Source: Megalopta genalis (taxonomy: Eukaryota > Arthropoda > Insecta > Hymenoptera > Halictidae). Taken from it: 64,000 nucleotides of DNA. Of the stretch, positions 50,061 to 64,000 are shown piece after piece; positions within the stretch are counted from its first letter, which is position 1, and the number at the start of each line of letters is the position of its first letter. The DNA is taken from positions 1 to 64,000 of the forward strand of contig NW_027477568.1 of the NCBI RefSeq assembly GCF_051020955.1. Direction: 5' to 3'. The notes beneath the pieces were generated by a model. It saw only the letters and a program-made list of their open reading frames with translations, had not been told where the DNA came from and did not search any database. The position numbers and the translations under genes were made by a program.

Positions 50061-52749
50061 CAAATTCATGCGAAATGAACAATTTAGCTTCAGATTCATG
50101 CGAAATACACGAATTAGCTTTAAATCAACGCGAAACATACGATTTAGCTTCAATATCATGCGATATACACGATTTCGCTTCAAATTCGTGCGAAATAGCG
50201 ATTTTAAACAAACGATTTAGCTTCAAATTCATGTGATATGAACAATTTAGCTTCAGATTAATGCGAAATAGACGAATTAGCTCTAAGTCAACGCGAAACA
50301 TACGATTTAGCAGAAATATCATGCGATATACACGATTTCGCTTCAAATTCTTGCGAAATAGCGATTTTAAACAAACGATTTAGCTTCAAATTCATGTGAT
50401 ATGAACTATTTAACTTCAGATTCATGCGAAATACACGAATTAGCTTTAAATCAACGCGAAACATACGATTTAACTTCAATATCAAGCGATATACACGATT
50501 TCGATTCAAATTCGTGCGAAATAGAGATTTTAAACAAACGATTTAGCTTCAAATTCATGCGAAATGAACAATATAGCTTCAGATTAATGCGAAATACACG
50601 AATAGCTTTAATCAACGCGAAACATACGATTTAGCTTCAATATCATGCGATATACACGATTTCGATTCAAATTCGTGCGAAATAGCGATTTTAAACAAAC
50701 GATTTAGCTTCAAATTCATGTGATATGAACTATTTAACTTCAGATTCATGCGAAATACACGAATTAGCTTTAAATCAACGCGAAACATACGATTTAGCAG
50801 AAATATCATGCGATATACACGATTTCGCTTCAAATTCGTGCGAAATAGCGATTTTAAACAAACGATTTAGCTTCAAATTCATGTGGTATGAACAATTTAG
50901 CTTCAGATTAATGCGAAATACACGAATTAGCTCTAAATCAACGCGAAACATACGATTTAGCAGAAACATCATGCGATATACACGATTTCGCTTCAAATTC
51001 GTGAGAAATAGCGATTTTAAACAAACGATTTAGCTTCAAATTCATGTGATATGAACTATTTAACTTCAGAATCATGCGAAATACACGAATTAGCTTTAAA
51101 TCAAAGCGAAACATACGATGTAACTTCAACATCATGCGAAACACACGATTTCGACTCAAATTCGTGCGAAGTAGAGATTTTAAACAAACGATTTAGCTTC
51201 AAATTCATGCGAAATGAACAATTTGGCTTCAGATTAATGCGAAATACACGAATTAGCTTTCATTCAACGCGAAACATACGATGTAAGTTCAATATCATGC
51301 GAAACACACGATTTCGATTCAAATTCGTGCGAAATAGAGATTTTAAACAAACGATTTAGCTTCAAATTCATGCGAAATGAACAATTTAGCTTCAGATTCA
51401 TGCGAAATACACGAATTAGCTTTAAATCAACGCGAAACATACGATTTAGCTTCAATATCATGCGATATACACGATTTCGCTTCAAATTCGTGCGAAATAG
51501 CGATTTTAAACAAACGATTTAGCTTCAAATTCATGTGATATGAACAATTTAGCTTCAGATTAATGCGAAATAGACGAATTAGCTCTAAGTCAACGCGAAA
51601 CATACGATTTAGCAGAAATATCATGCGATATACACGATTTCGCTTCAAATTCTTGCGAAATAGTGATTTTAAACAAACGATTTAGCTTCAAATTCATGTG
51701 ATATGAACTATTTAACTTCAGATTAATGCGAAATACACGAATTAGCTTTAAATCAACGCGAAACATACGATTTTGCAGAAATATCATGCGATATACACGA
51801 TTTCGCTTCAAATTCTTGCGAAATAGCGATTTTAAACAAACGATTTAGCTTCAAATTCATGTGATATGAACTATTTAACTTCAGATTCATGCGAAATACA
51901 CGAATTAGCTCTAAATCAACGCGAAACATACGATTTAGCAGAAATATCATGCGATATACACGATTTCGCTTCAAATTCGTGCGAAATAGCGATTTTAAAC
52001 AAACGATTTAGCTTCAAATTCATGTGATATGAACAATTTAGCTTCAGATTAATGCGAAATAGACGAATTAGCTCTAAGTCAACGCGAAACATACGATTTA
52101 GCAGAAATATCATGCGATATACACGATTTCGCTTCAAATTCTTGCGAAATAGTGATTTTAAACAAACGATTTAGCTTCAAATTCATGTGATATGAACTAT
52201 TTAACTTCAGATTAATGCGAAATACACGAATTAGCTTTAAATCAACGCGAAACATACGATTTTGCAGAAATATCATGCGATATACACGATTTCGCTTCAA
52301 ATTCTTGCGAAATAGCGATTTTAAACAAACGATTTAGCTTCAAATTCATGTGATATGAACTATTTAACTTCAGATTCATGCGAAATACACGAATTAGCTA
52401 TCAATCAACGCGAAACATACGATTTAGCAGAAATATCATGCGATATACACGATTTCGCTTCAAATTCGTGCGAAATAGCGATTTTAAACAAACGATTTAG
52501 CTTCAAATTAATGTGGTATGAACAATTTAGCTTCAGATTAATGCGAAATACACGAATTAGCTCTAAATCAACGCGAAACATACGATTTAGCAGAAATATC
52601 ATGCGATATACACGATTTCGCTTCAAATTCGTGAGAAATAGCGATTTTAAACAAACGATTTAGCTTCAAATTCATGTGATATGAACTATTTAACTTCAGA
52701 ATCATGCGAAATACACGAATTAGCTTTAAATCAAGCGAAACATACGATG

Positions 52750-55700
52750 TAACTTCAACATCATGCGAAACACACGATTTCGACTCAATTCGTGCGAAGT
52801 AGAGATTTTAAACAAACGATTTAGCTTCAAATTCATGCGAAATGAACAATTTGGCTTCAGATTAATGCGAAATACACGAATTAGCTTTCATTCAACGCGA
52901 AACATACGATGTAAGTTCAATATCATGCGAAACACACGATTTCGATTCAAATTCGTGCGAAATAGAGATTTTAAACAAACGATTTAGCTTCAAATTCATG
53001 CGAAATGAACAATTTAGCTTCAGATTCATGCGAAATACACGAATTAGCTTTAAATCAACGCGAAACATACGATTTAGCTTCATATCATGCGATATACACG
53101 ATTTCGCTTCAAATTCGTGCGAAATAGCGATTTTAAACAAACGATTTAGCTTCAAATTCATGTGATATGAACAATTTAGCTTCAGATTAATGCGAAATAG
53201 ACGAATTAGATCTAAGTCAACGCGAAACATACGATTTAGCAGAAATATCATGCGATATACACGATTTCGCTTCAAATTCGTGCGAAAGAGCGATTTTAAA
53301 CAAACGATTTAGCTTCAAATTCATGTGATATGAACAATTTAGCTTCGGATTAATGCGAAATAGACGAATTAGCTCTAAGTCAACGCGAAACATACGATTT
53401 AGCAGAAATATCATGCGATATACACGATTTCGCTTCAAATTCGTGAGAAATAGCGATTTTAAACAAACGATTTAGCTTCAAATTCATGTGATATGAACTA
53501 TTTAACTTCAGAATCATGCGAAATACACGAATTAGCTTTAAATCAAAGCGAAACATACGATGTAACTTCAACATCATGCGAAACACACGATTTCGACTCA
53601 AATTCGTGCGAAGTAGAGATTTTAAACAAACGATTTAGCTTCAAATTCATGCGAAATGAACAATTTGGCTTCAGATTAATGCGAAATACACGAATTAGCT
53701 TTCATTCAACGCGAAACATACGATGTAAGTTCAATATCATGCGAAACACACGATTTCGATTCAAATTCGTGCGAAATAGAGATTTTAAACAAACGATTTA
53801 GCTTCAAATTCATGCGAAATGAACAATTTAGCTTCAGATTCATGCGAAATACACGAATTAGCTTTAAATCAACGCGAAACATACGATTTAGCTTCAATAT
53901 CATGCGATATACACGATTTCGCTTCAAATTCGTGCGAAATAGCGATTTTAAACAAACGATTTAGCTTCAAATTCATGTGATATGAACAATTTAGCTTCAG
54001 ATTAATGCGAAATAGACGAATTAGCTCTAAGTCAACGCGAAACATACGATTTAGCAGAAATATCATGCGATATACACGATTTCGCTTCAAATTCTTGCGA
54101 AATAGTGATTTTAAACAAACGATTTAGCTTCAAATTCATGTGATATGAACTATTTAACTTCAGATTAATGCGAAATACACGAATTAGCTTTAAATCAACG
54201 CGAAACATACGATTTTGCAGAAATATCACGCGATATACACGATTTCGCTTCAAATTCTTGCGAAATAGCGATTTTAAACAAACGATTTAGCTTCAAATTC
54301 ATGTGATATGAACTATTTAACTTCAGATTCATGCGAAATACACGAATTAGCTTTAAATCAACGCGAAACATACGATTTAGCAGAAATATCATGCGATATA
54401 CACGATTTCGCTTCAAATTCGTGCGAAATAGCGATTTTAAACAAACGATTTAGCTTCAAATTAATGTGGTATGAACAATTTAGCTTCAGATTAATGCGAA
54501 ATACACGAATTAGCTCTAAATCAACGCGAAACATAAGATTTAGCAGAAATATCATGCGATATACACGATTTCGCTTCAAATTCGTGAGAAATAGCGATTT
54601 TAAACAAACGATTTAGCTTCAAATTCATGTGATATGAACTATTTAACTTCAGAATCATGCGAAATACACGAATTAGCTTTAAATCAAAGCGAAACATACG
54701 ATGTAACTTCAACATCATGCGAAACACACGATTTCGACTCAAATTCGTGCGAAGTAGAGATTTTAAACAAACGATTTAGCTTCAAATTCATGCGAAATGA
54801 ACAATTTGGCTTCAGATTAATGCGAAATACACGAATTAGCTTTCATTCAACGCGAAACATACGATGTAAGTTCAATATCATGCGAAACACACGATTTCGA
54901 TTCAAATTCGTGCGAAATAGAGATTTTAAACAAACGATTTAGCTTCAAATTCATGCGAAATGAACAATTTAGCTTCAGATTCATGCGAAATACACGAATT
55001 AGCTTTAAATCAACGCGAAACATACGATTTAGCTTCAATATCATGCGATATACACGATTTCGCTTCAAATTCGTGCGAAATAGCGATTTTAAACAAACGA
55101 TTTAGCTTCAAATTCATGTGATATGAACAATTTAGCTTCAGATTAATGCGAAATAGACGAATTAGCTCTAAGTCAACGCGAAACATACGATTTAGCAGAA
55201 ATATCATGCGATATACACGATTTCGCTTCAAATTCTTGCGAAATAGTGATTTTAAACAAACGATTTAGCTTCAAATTCATGTGATATGAACTATTTAACT
55301 TCAGATTAATGCGAAATACACGAATTAGCTTTAAATCAACGCGAAACATACGATTTTGCAGAAATATCATGCGATATACACGATTTCGCTTCAAATTCTT
55401 GCGAAATAGCGATTTTAAACAAACGATTTAGCTTCAAATTCATGTGATATGAACTATTTAACTTCAGATTCATGCGAAATACACGAATTAGCTTTAAATC
55501 AACGCGAAACATACGATTTAACTTCAATATCAAGCGATATACACGATTTCGCTTCAAATTCGTGAGAAATAGCGATTTTAAACAAACGATTTAGCTTCAA
55601 ATTCATGCGAAATGAACAATATAGCTTCAGATTCATGCGAAATACACGAATTAGCTTTAAATCAACGCGAAACATACGATTTAGCTTCAATATCATGCGA

Positions 55701-58700
55701 TATACACGATTTCGATTCAAATTCGTGCGAAATAGCGATTTTAAACAAACGATTTAGCTTCAAATTCATGTGATATGAACTATTTAACTTCAGATTCATG
55801 CGAAATACACGAATTAGCTTTAAATCAAAGCGAAACATACGATGTAACTTCAACATCATGCGAAACACACGATTTCGACTCAAATTCGTGCGAAGTAGAG
55901 ATTTTAAACAAACGATTTAGCTTCAAATTCATGCGAAATGAAAAATTTGGCTTCAGATTAATGCGAAATACACGAATTAGCTTTCATTCAACGCGAAACA
56001 TACGATGTAAGTTCAATATCATGCGAAACACACGATTTCGATTCAAATTCGTGCGAAATAGAGATTTTAAACAAACGATTTAGCTTCAAATTCATGCGAA
56101 ATGAACAATTTAGCTTCAGATTCATGCGAAATACACGAATTAGCTTTAAATCAACGCGAAACATACGATTTAGCTTCAATATCATGCGATATACACGATT
56201 TCGCTTCAAATTCGTGCGAAATAGCGATTTTAAACAAACGATTTAGCTTCAAATTCATGTGATATGAACAATTTAGCTTCAGATTAATGCGAAATAGACG
56301 AATTAGCTTTAAATCAACGCGAAACATACGATTTAACTTCAATATCAAGCGATATGCACGATTTCGCTACAAATTCGTGAGTAATAGCGATTTTAAACAA
56401 ACGATATAGCTTCAAATTCATGCGAAACGAACAATTTAGATTCAGATTCATGCGAAATACACGAATTAGCTTTAAATCAACGCGAAACATACGATTTAGC
56501 TTCAATATCATGCGATATACACGATTTCGCTTCAAATTCGTGCGAAATAGCGATTTTAAACAAACGATTTAGCTTCAAATTCATGTGATATGAACAATTT
56601 AGCTTCAGATTAATGCGAAATAGACGAATTAGCTTTAAATCAACGCGAAACATACGATTTAACTTCAATATCAAGCGATATGCACGATTTCGCTACAAAT
56701 TCGTGAGTAATAGCGATTTTAACAAACGATATAGCTTCAAATTCATGCGAAACGAACAATTTAGATTCAGATTCATGCGAAATACACGAATTAGCTTTAA
56801 ATCAACGCGAAACATACGATTTAGCAGAAATATCATGCGATATACACGATTTCGCTTCAAATTCGTGCGAAATAGCGATTTTAAACAAACGATTTAGCTT
56901 CAAATTCATGTGATATGAACTATTTAACTTCAGATTCATGCGAAATACACGAATTAGCTTTAAATCAACGCGAAACATACGATTTAACTTCAATATCAAG
57001 CGATATACACGATTTCGCTTCAAATTCGTGAGAAATAGCGATTTTAAACAAACGATTTAGCTTCAAATTCATGCGAAATGAACAATTTAGCTTCAGATTC
57101 ATGCGAAATACACGAATTAGCTTTAAATCAACGCGAAACATACGATTTAGCTTCAATATCATGCGATATACACGATTTCGATTCAAATTCGTGCGAAATA
57201 GCGATTTTAAACAAACGATTTAGCTTCAAATTCATGCGAAATGAACAATTTGGCTTCAGATTAATGCGAAATACACGAATTAGCTTTCATTCAACGCGAA
57301 ACATACGATTTAGCTTCAATATCACGCGATATACATGATTTCGCTTCAAATTCGTGCGAAATAGCGATTTTAAACAAACGATTTAGCTTCAAATTCATGT
57401 GATATGAACAATTTAGCTTCAGATTAATGCGAAATAGACGAATTAGCTTTAAATCAACGCGAAACATACGATTTAACTTCAATATCAAGCGATATGCACG
57501 ATTTCGCTACAAATTCGTGAGTAATAGCGATTTTAAACAAACGATATAGCTTCAAATTCATGCGAAACGAACAATTTAGATTCAGATTCATGCGAAATAC
57601 ACGAATTAGCTTTAAATCAACGCGAAACATACGATTTAGCAGAAATATCATGCGATATACACGATTTCGCTTCAAATTCGTGCGAAATAGCGATTTTAAA
57701 CAAACGATTTAGCTTCAAATTCATGTGATATGAACTATTTAACTTCAGATTCATGCGAAATACACGAATTAGCTTTAAATCAACGCGAAACATACGATTT
57801 AACTTCAATATCAAGCGATATACACGATTTCGCTTCAAATTCGTGAGAAATAGCGATTTTAAACAAACGATTTAGCTTCAAATTCATGCGAAATGAACAA
57901 TTTGGCTTCAGATTAATGCGAAATACACGAATTAGCTTTCATTCAACGCGAAACATACGATTTAGCTTCAATATCACGCGATATACACGATTTCGCTTCA
58001 AATTCTTGCGAAATAGCGATTTTAAACAAACGATTTAGCTTCAAATTCATGTGGTATGAACAATTTAGCTTCAGATTAATGCGAAATACACGAATTAGCT
58101 TTAAATCAAAGCGAAACATACGATGTAACTTCAACATCATGCGAAACACACGATTTCGACTCAAATTCGTGCGAAGTAGAGATTTTAAACAAACGATTTT
58201 GCTTCAAATTCATGCGAAATGAACAATTTGGCTTCAGATTAATGCGAAATACACGAATTAGCTTTCATTCAACGCGAAACATACGATTTAGCTTCAATAT
58301 CACGCGATATACATGATTTCGCTTCAAATTCGTGCGAAATAGCGATTTTAAACAAACGATTTAGCTTCAAATTCATGTGATATGAACAATTTAGCTTCAG
58401 ATTAATGCGAAATAGACGAATTAGCTTTAAATCAACGCGAAACATACGATTTAACTTCAATATCAAGCGATATGCACGATTTCGCTACAAATTCGTGAGT
58501 AATAGCGATTTTAAACAAACGATATAGCTTCAAATTCATGCGAAACGAACAATTTAGATTCAGATTCATGCGAAATACACGAATTAGCTTTAAATCAACG
58601 CGAAACATACGATTTAGCAGAAATATCATGCGATATACACGATTTCGCTTCAAATTCGTGCGAAATAGCGATTTTAAACAAACGATTTAGCTTCAAATTC

Positions 58701-61700
58701 ATGTGATATGAACTATTTAACTTCAGATTCATGCGAAATACACGAATTAGCTTTAAATCAACGCGAAACATACGATTTAACTTCAATATCAAGCGATATA
58801 CACGATTTCGCTTCAAATTCGTGAGAAATAGCGATTTTAAACAAACGATTTAGCTTCAAATTCATGCGAAATGAACAATTTGGCTTCAGATTAATGCGAA
58901 ATACACGAATTAGCTTTCATTCAACGCGAAACATACGATTTAGCTTCAATATCACGCGATATACACGATTTCGCTTCAAATTCTTGCGAAATAGCGATTT
59001 TAAACAAACGATTTAGCTTCAAATTCATGTGGTATGAACAATTTAGCTTCAGATTAATGCGAAATACACGAATTAGCTTTAAATCAAAGCGAAACATACG
59101 ATGTAACTTCAACATCATGCGAAACACACGATTTCGACTCAAATTCGTGCGAAGTAGAGATTTTAAACAAACGATTTTGCTTCAAATTCATGCGAAATGA
59201 ACAATTTGGCTTCAGATTAATGCGAAATACACGAATTAGCTTTCATACAACGCGAAACATACGATTTAGCTTCAATATCATGCGATATACATGATTTCGC
59301 TTCAAATTCGTGCGAAATAGCGATTTTAAACAAACGATTTAGTTTCAAATTCATGTGATATGAACAATTTAGCTTCAGATTAATGCGAAATACACGAATT
59401 AGCTTTAAATCAACGCGAAACATACGAGTTAGCAGAAATATCATGCGATATACACGATTTCGCTTCAAATTCTTGCGAAATAGCGATTTTAAACAAACGA
59501 TTTAGCTTCAAATTCATGTGATATGAACTATTTAACTTCAGATTCATGCGAAATACACGAATTAGCTTTAAATCAACGCGAAACATACGATGTAACTTCA
59601 ATATCATGCGAAACACACGATTTCGATTCAAATTCGTGCGAAGTAGAGATTTTAAACAAAGATTTAGCTTCAAATTCATGCGAAACGAACAATTTAGATT
59701 CAGATTCATGCGAAATACACGAATTAGCTTTAAATCAACGAGAAACATACGATTTAGCAGAAATATCATGCGATATACACGATTTCGCTTCAAATTCGTG
59801 CGAAATAGCGATTTTAAACAAACGATTTAGCTTCAAATTCATGTGATATGAACTATTTAACTTCAGATTCATGCGAAATACGCGAATTAGCTTTAAATCA
59901 ACGCGAAACATACGATTTAACTTCAATATCAAGCGATATACACGATTTCGCTTCAAATTCGTGAGAAATAGCGATTTTAAACAAACGATTTAGCTTCAAA
60001 TTCATGCGAAATGAACAATTTAGCTTCAGATTCATGCGAAATACACGAATTAGCTTTAAATCAACGCGAAACATACGATTTAGCTTCAATATCATGCGAT
60101 ATACACGATTTCGATTCAAATTCGTGCGAAATAGCGATTTTAAACAAACGATTTAGCTTCAAATTCATGCGAAATGAACAATTTGGCTTCAGATTAATGC
60201 GAAATACACGAATTAGCTTTCATTCAACGCGAAACATACGATTTAGCTTCAATATCACGCGATATACACGATTTCGCTTCAAATTCTTGCGAAATAGCGA
60301 TTTAAACAAACGATTTAGCTTCAAATTCATGTGGTATGAACAATTTAGCTTCAGATTAATGCGAAATACACGAATTAGCTTTAAATCAAAGCGAAACATA
60401 CGATGTAACTTCAACATCATGCGAAACACACGATTTCGACTCAAATTCGTGCGAAGTAGAGATTTTAAACAAACGATTTAGCTTCAAATTCATGCGAAAT
60501 GAACAATTTGGCTTCAGATTAATGCGAAATACACGAATTAGCTTTCATTCAACGCGAAACATACGATGTAAGTTCAATATCATGCGAAACACACGATTTC
60601 GATTCAAATTCGTGCGAAATAGAGATTTTAAACAAACGATTTAGCTTCAAATTCATGCGAAATGAACAATTTAGCTTCAGATTCATGCGAAATACACGAA
60701 TTAGCTTTAAATCAACGCGAAACATACGATTTAGCTTCAATATCATGCGATATACACGATTTCGCTTCAAATTCGTGCGAAATAGCGATTTTAAACAAAC
60801 GATTTAGCTTCAAATTCATGTGATATGAACAATTTAGCTTCAGATTAATGCGAAATAGACGAATTAGATCTAAGTCAACGCGAAACATACGATTTAGCAG
60901 AAATATCATGCGATATACACGATTTCGCTTCAAATTCGTGCGAAATAGCGATTTTAAACAAACGATTTAGCTTCAAATTCATGTGATATGAACAATTTAG
61001 CTTCGGATTAATGCGAAATAGACGAATTAGCTCTAAGTCAACGCGAAACATACGATTTAGCAGAAATATCATGCGATATACACGATTTCGCTTCAAATTC
61101 GTGAGAAATAGCGATTTTAAACAAACGATTTAGCTTCAAATTCATGTGATATGAACTATTTAACTTCAGAATCATGCGAAATACACGAATTAGCTTTAAA
61201 TCAAAGCGAAACATACGATGTAACTTCAACATCATGCGAAACACACGATTTCGACTCAAATTCGTGCGAAGTAGAGATTTTAAACAAACGATTTAGCTTC
61301 AAATTCATGCGAAATGAACAATTTGGCTTCAGATTAATGCGAAATACACGAATTAGCTTTCATTCAACGCGAAACATACGATGTAAGTTCAATATCATGC
61401 GAAACACACGATTTCGATTCAAATTCGTGCGAAATAGAGATTTTAAACAAACGATTTAGCTTCAAATTCATGCGAAATGAACAATTTAGCTTCAGATTCA
61501 TGCGAAATACACGAATTAGCTTTAAATCAACGCGAAACATACGATTTAGCTTCAATATCATGCGATATACACGATTTCGCTTCAAATTCGTGCGAAATAG
61601 CGATTTTAAACAAACGATTTAGCTTCAAATTCATGTGATATGAACAATTTAGCTTCAGATTAATGCGAAATAGACGAATTAGCTCTAAGTCAACGCGAAA

Positions 61701-64000
61701 CATACGATTTAGCAGAAATATCATGCGATATACACGATTTCGCTTCAAATTCTTGCGAAATAGTGATTTTAAACAAACGATTTAGCTTCAAATTCATGTG
61801 ATATGAACTATTTAACTTCAGATTAATGCGAAATACACGAATTAGCTTTAAATCAACGCGAAACATACGATTTTGCAGAAATATCACGCGATATACACGA
61901 TTTCGCTTCAAATTCTTGCGAAATAGCGATTTTAAACAAACGATTTAGCTTCAAATTCATGTGATATGAACTATTTAACTTCAGATTCATGCGAAATACA
62001 CGAATTAGCTTTAAATCAACGCGAAACATACGATTTAGCAGAAATATCATGCGATATACACGATTTCGCTTCAAATTCGTGCGAAATAGCGATTTAAACA
62101 AACGATTTAGCTTCAAATTAATGTGGTATGAACAATTTAGCTTCAGATTAATGCGAAATACACGAATTAGCTCTAAATCAACGCGAAACATAAGATTTAG
62201 CAGAAATATCATGCGATATACACGATTTCGCTTCAAATTCGTGAGAAATAGCGATTTTAAACAAACGATTTAGCTTCAAATTCATGTGATATGAACTATT
62301 TAACTTCAGAATCATGCGAAATACACGAATTAGCTTTAAATCAAAGCGAAACATACGATGTAACTTCAACATCATGCGAAACACACGATTTCGACTCAAA
62401 TTCGTGCGAAGTAGAGATTTTAAACAAACGATTTAGCTTCAAATTCATGCGAAATGAACAATTTGGCTTCAGATTAATGCGAAATACACGAATTAGCTTT
62501 CATTCAACGCGAAACATACGATGTAAGTTCAATATCATGCGAAACACACGATTTCGATTCAAATTCGTGCGAAATAGAGATTTTAAACAAACGATTTAGC
62601 TTCAAATTCATGCGAAATGAACAATTTAGCTTCAGATTCATGCGAAATACACGAATTAGCTTTAAATCAACGCGAAACATACGATTTAGCTTCAATATCA
62701 TGCGATATACACGATTTCGCTTCAAATTCGTGCGAAATAGCGATTTTAAACAAACGATTTAGCTTCAAATTCATGTGATATGAACAATTTAGCTTCAGAT
62801 TAATGCGAAATAGACGAATTAGCTCTAAGTCAACGCGAAACATACGATTTAGCAGAAATATCATGCGATATACACGATTTCGCTTCAAATTCTTGCGAAA
62901 TAGTGATTTTAAACAAACGATTTAGCTTCAAATTCATGTGATATGAACTATTTAACTTCAGATTAATGCGAAATACACGAATTAGCTTTAAATCAACGCG
63001 AAACATACGATTTTGCAGAAATATCATGCGATATACACGATTTCGCTTCAAATTCTTGCGAAATAGCGATTTTAAACAAACGATTTAGCTTCAAATTCAT
63101 GTGATATGAACTATTTAACTTCAGATTCATGCGAAATACACGAATTAGCTTTAAATCAACGCGAAACATACGATTTAACTTCAATATCAAGCGATATACA
63201 CGATTTCGCTTCAAATTCGTGAGAAATAGCGATTTTAAACAAACGATTTAGCTTCAAATTCATGCGAAATGAACAATATAGCTTCAGATTCATGCGAAAT
63301 ACACGAATTAGCTTTAAATCAACGCGAAACATACGATTTAGCTTCAATATCATGCGATATACACGATTTCGATTCAAATTCGTGCGAAATAGCGATTTTA
63401 AACAAACGATTTAGCTTCAAATTCATGTGATATGAACTATTTAACTTCAGATTCATGCGAAATACACGAATTAGCTTTAAATCAAAGCGAAACATACGAT
63501 GTAACTTCAACATCATGCGAAACACACGATTTCGACTCAAATTCGTGCGAAGTAGAGATTTTAAACAAACGATTTAGCTTCAAATTCATGCGAAATGAAA
63601 AATTTGGCTTCAGATTAATGCGAAATACACGAATTAGCTTTCATTCAACGCGAAACATACGATGTAAGTTCAATATCATGCGAAACACACGATTTCGATT
63701 CAAATTCGTGCGAAATAGAGATTTTAAACAAACGATTTAGCTTCAAATTCATGCGAAATGAACAATTTAGCTTCAGATTCATGCGAAATACACGAATTAG
63801 CTTTAAATCAACGCGAAACATACGATTTAGCTTCAATATCATGCGATATACACGATTTCGCTTCAAATTCGTGCGAAATAGCGATTTTAAACAAACGATT
63901 TAGCTTCAAATTCATGTGATATGAACAATTTAGCTTCAGATTAATGCGAAATAGACGAATTAGCTTTAAATCAACGCGAAACATACGATTTAACTTCAAT
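52750..64000 (-). repeat. Segmental repeat with ~7.66-kb offset inside the right arm
   Basis: About 52.75-56.34 kb matches about 60.40-64.0 kb in order. It includes private variants: AGCTTCGGATTAATG (53341 and 61000), ATATCACGCGATATACAC (54225 and 61882), ACATAAGATTTAGC (54532 and 62190) and GAAAAATTTGG (55939 and 63597). The offset is 47 monomers less a few deleted bases. Confidence 0.75.
57240..59195 (-). repeat. 6-monomer (978-bp) direct duplication
   Basis: The order of variant monomers from about 57240 to 58217 is repeated from about 58218 to 59195. Shared rare forms include ATATGCACGATTTCGCTAC and the TGAGTAATAGCG variant. Confidence 0.7.

Larger units (their letters stand above)
43295..64000 (-). 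repeat. 163-bp satellite array, right arm, inverted
   Basis: About 127 monomers, same family as the left arm but reverse-complemented (for example GCGATTTTAAACAAACGA every 163 bases). It runs to the window end with no foreign sequence. A handful of one-base deletions (near 50585, 52733, 52786, 53081, 56718, 59660, 60301, 62092) locally shift the register. The first monomer begins in the middle of a unit, at GATGTAACTTCAACATC, so the junction with LTR4 is not at a monomer boundary. Confidence 0.97.

Overview
This is eukaryotic repeat-dominated DNA. It is almost certainly from an arthropod, most likely an insect; I cannot name the species. The evidence is long satellite arrays plus intact Ty3/gypsy-type LTR retroelements with an envelope gene and a tRNA-Leu primer site. 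There is no bacterial gene organisation, no CRISPR, no tRNA or rRNA gene and no ordinary host gene.

Layout. (1) 1-6342: satellite, 163-bp monomers, head to tail. (2) 6343-43294: a 37-kb block of LTR retroelements, all on the + strand. (3) 43295-64000: the same satellite in the opposite orientation, running off the window end. The retroelement block therefore sits at the centre of an inverted satellite pair, with no target-site duplication at its outer edges.

Retroelement block. Family B (my label) has LTRs of about 1393 bp. It forms a shared-LTR tandem array, LTR1-int1-LTR2-int2-LTR3-int3-LTR4, with a period of 8999 bp. Each internal region encodes Gag (473 aa) and, in the -1 frame, one uninterrupted frame for protease, reverse transcriptase, RNase H, integrase and an envelope-like glycoprotein. 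All three copies look coding-intact. Copy 1 is the most diverged and carries a mutated primer-binding site. Family A (8557 bp, LTRs of 1482 bp that look identical) is inserted in LTR1 at an AT dinucleotide run. A is a relative of B that has lost almost all of env, keeping only the cytoplasmic-tail coding end. It also has frameshifts.

How the genes work together. Gag is made directly. Pol is reached by a canonical -1 ribosomal frameshift: slippery G GGA AAC, an 8-nt spacer, and a 9-bp stem with a 14-nt loop. One stem base pair covaries between families A and B. Reverse transcription is primed by tRNA-Leu and plus-strand synthesis starts at a G-rich polypurine tract. Env is in frame with pol, but probably needs its own spliced message; a GTGAGT donor-like site is conserved in every LTR. 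Just upstream of that donor, every LTR of both families carries a small ORF (101 or 107 aa). The two proteins share MPKxAGRxYQLRKL and a DPRR motif, with mainly synonymous changes in the N-terminal part. I regard this LTR-encoded protein as the best candidate for something undescribed.

The satellite monomer is itself built of five degenerate ~30-bp subunits, one of them with a 13-bp insertion. The two arms carry different higher-order repeats: a 19-mer of about 3.1 kb on the left, and 7-mer (1141 bp) and 6-mer (978 bp) units plus a 7.66-kb-offset segmental repeat on the right.
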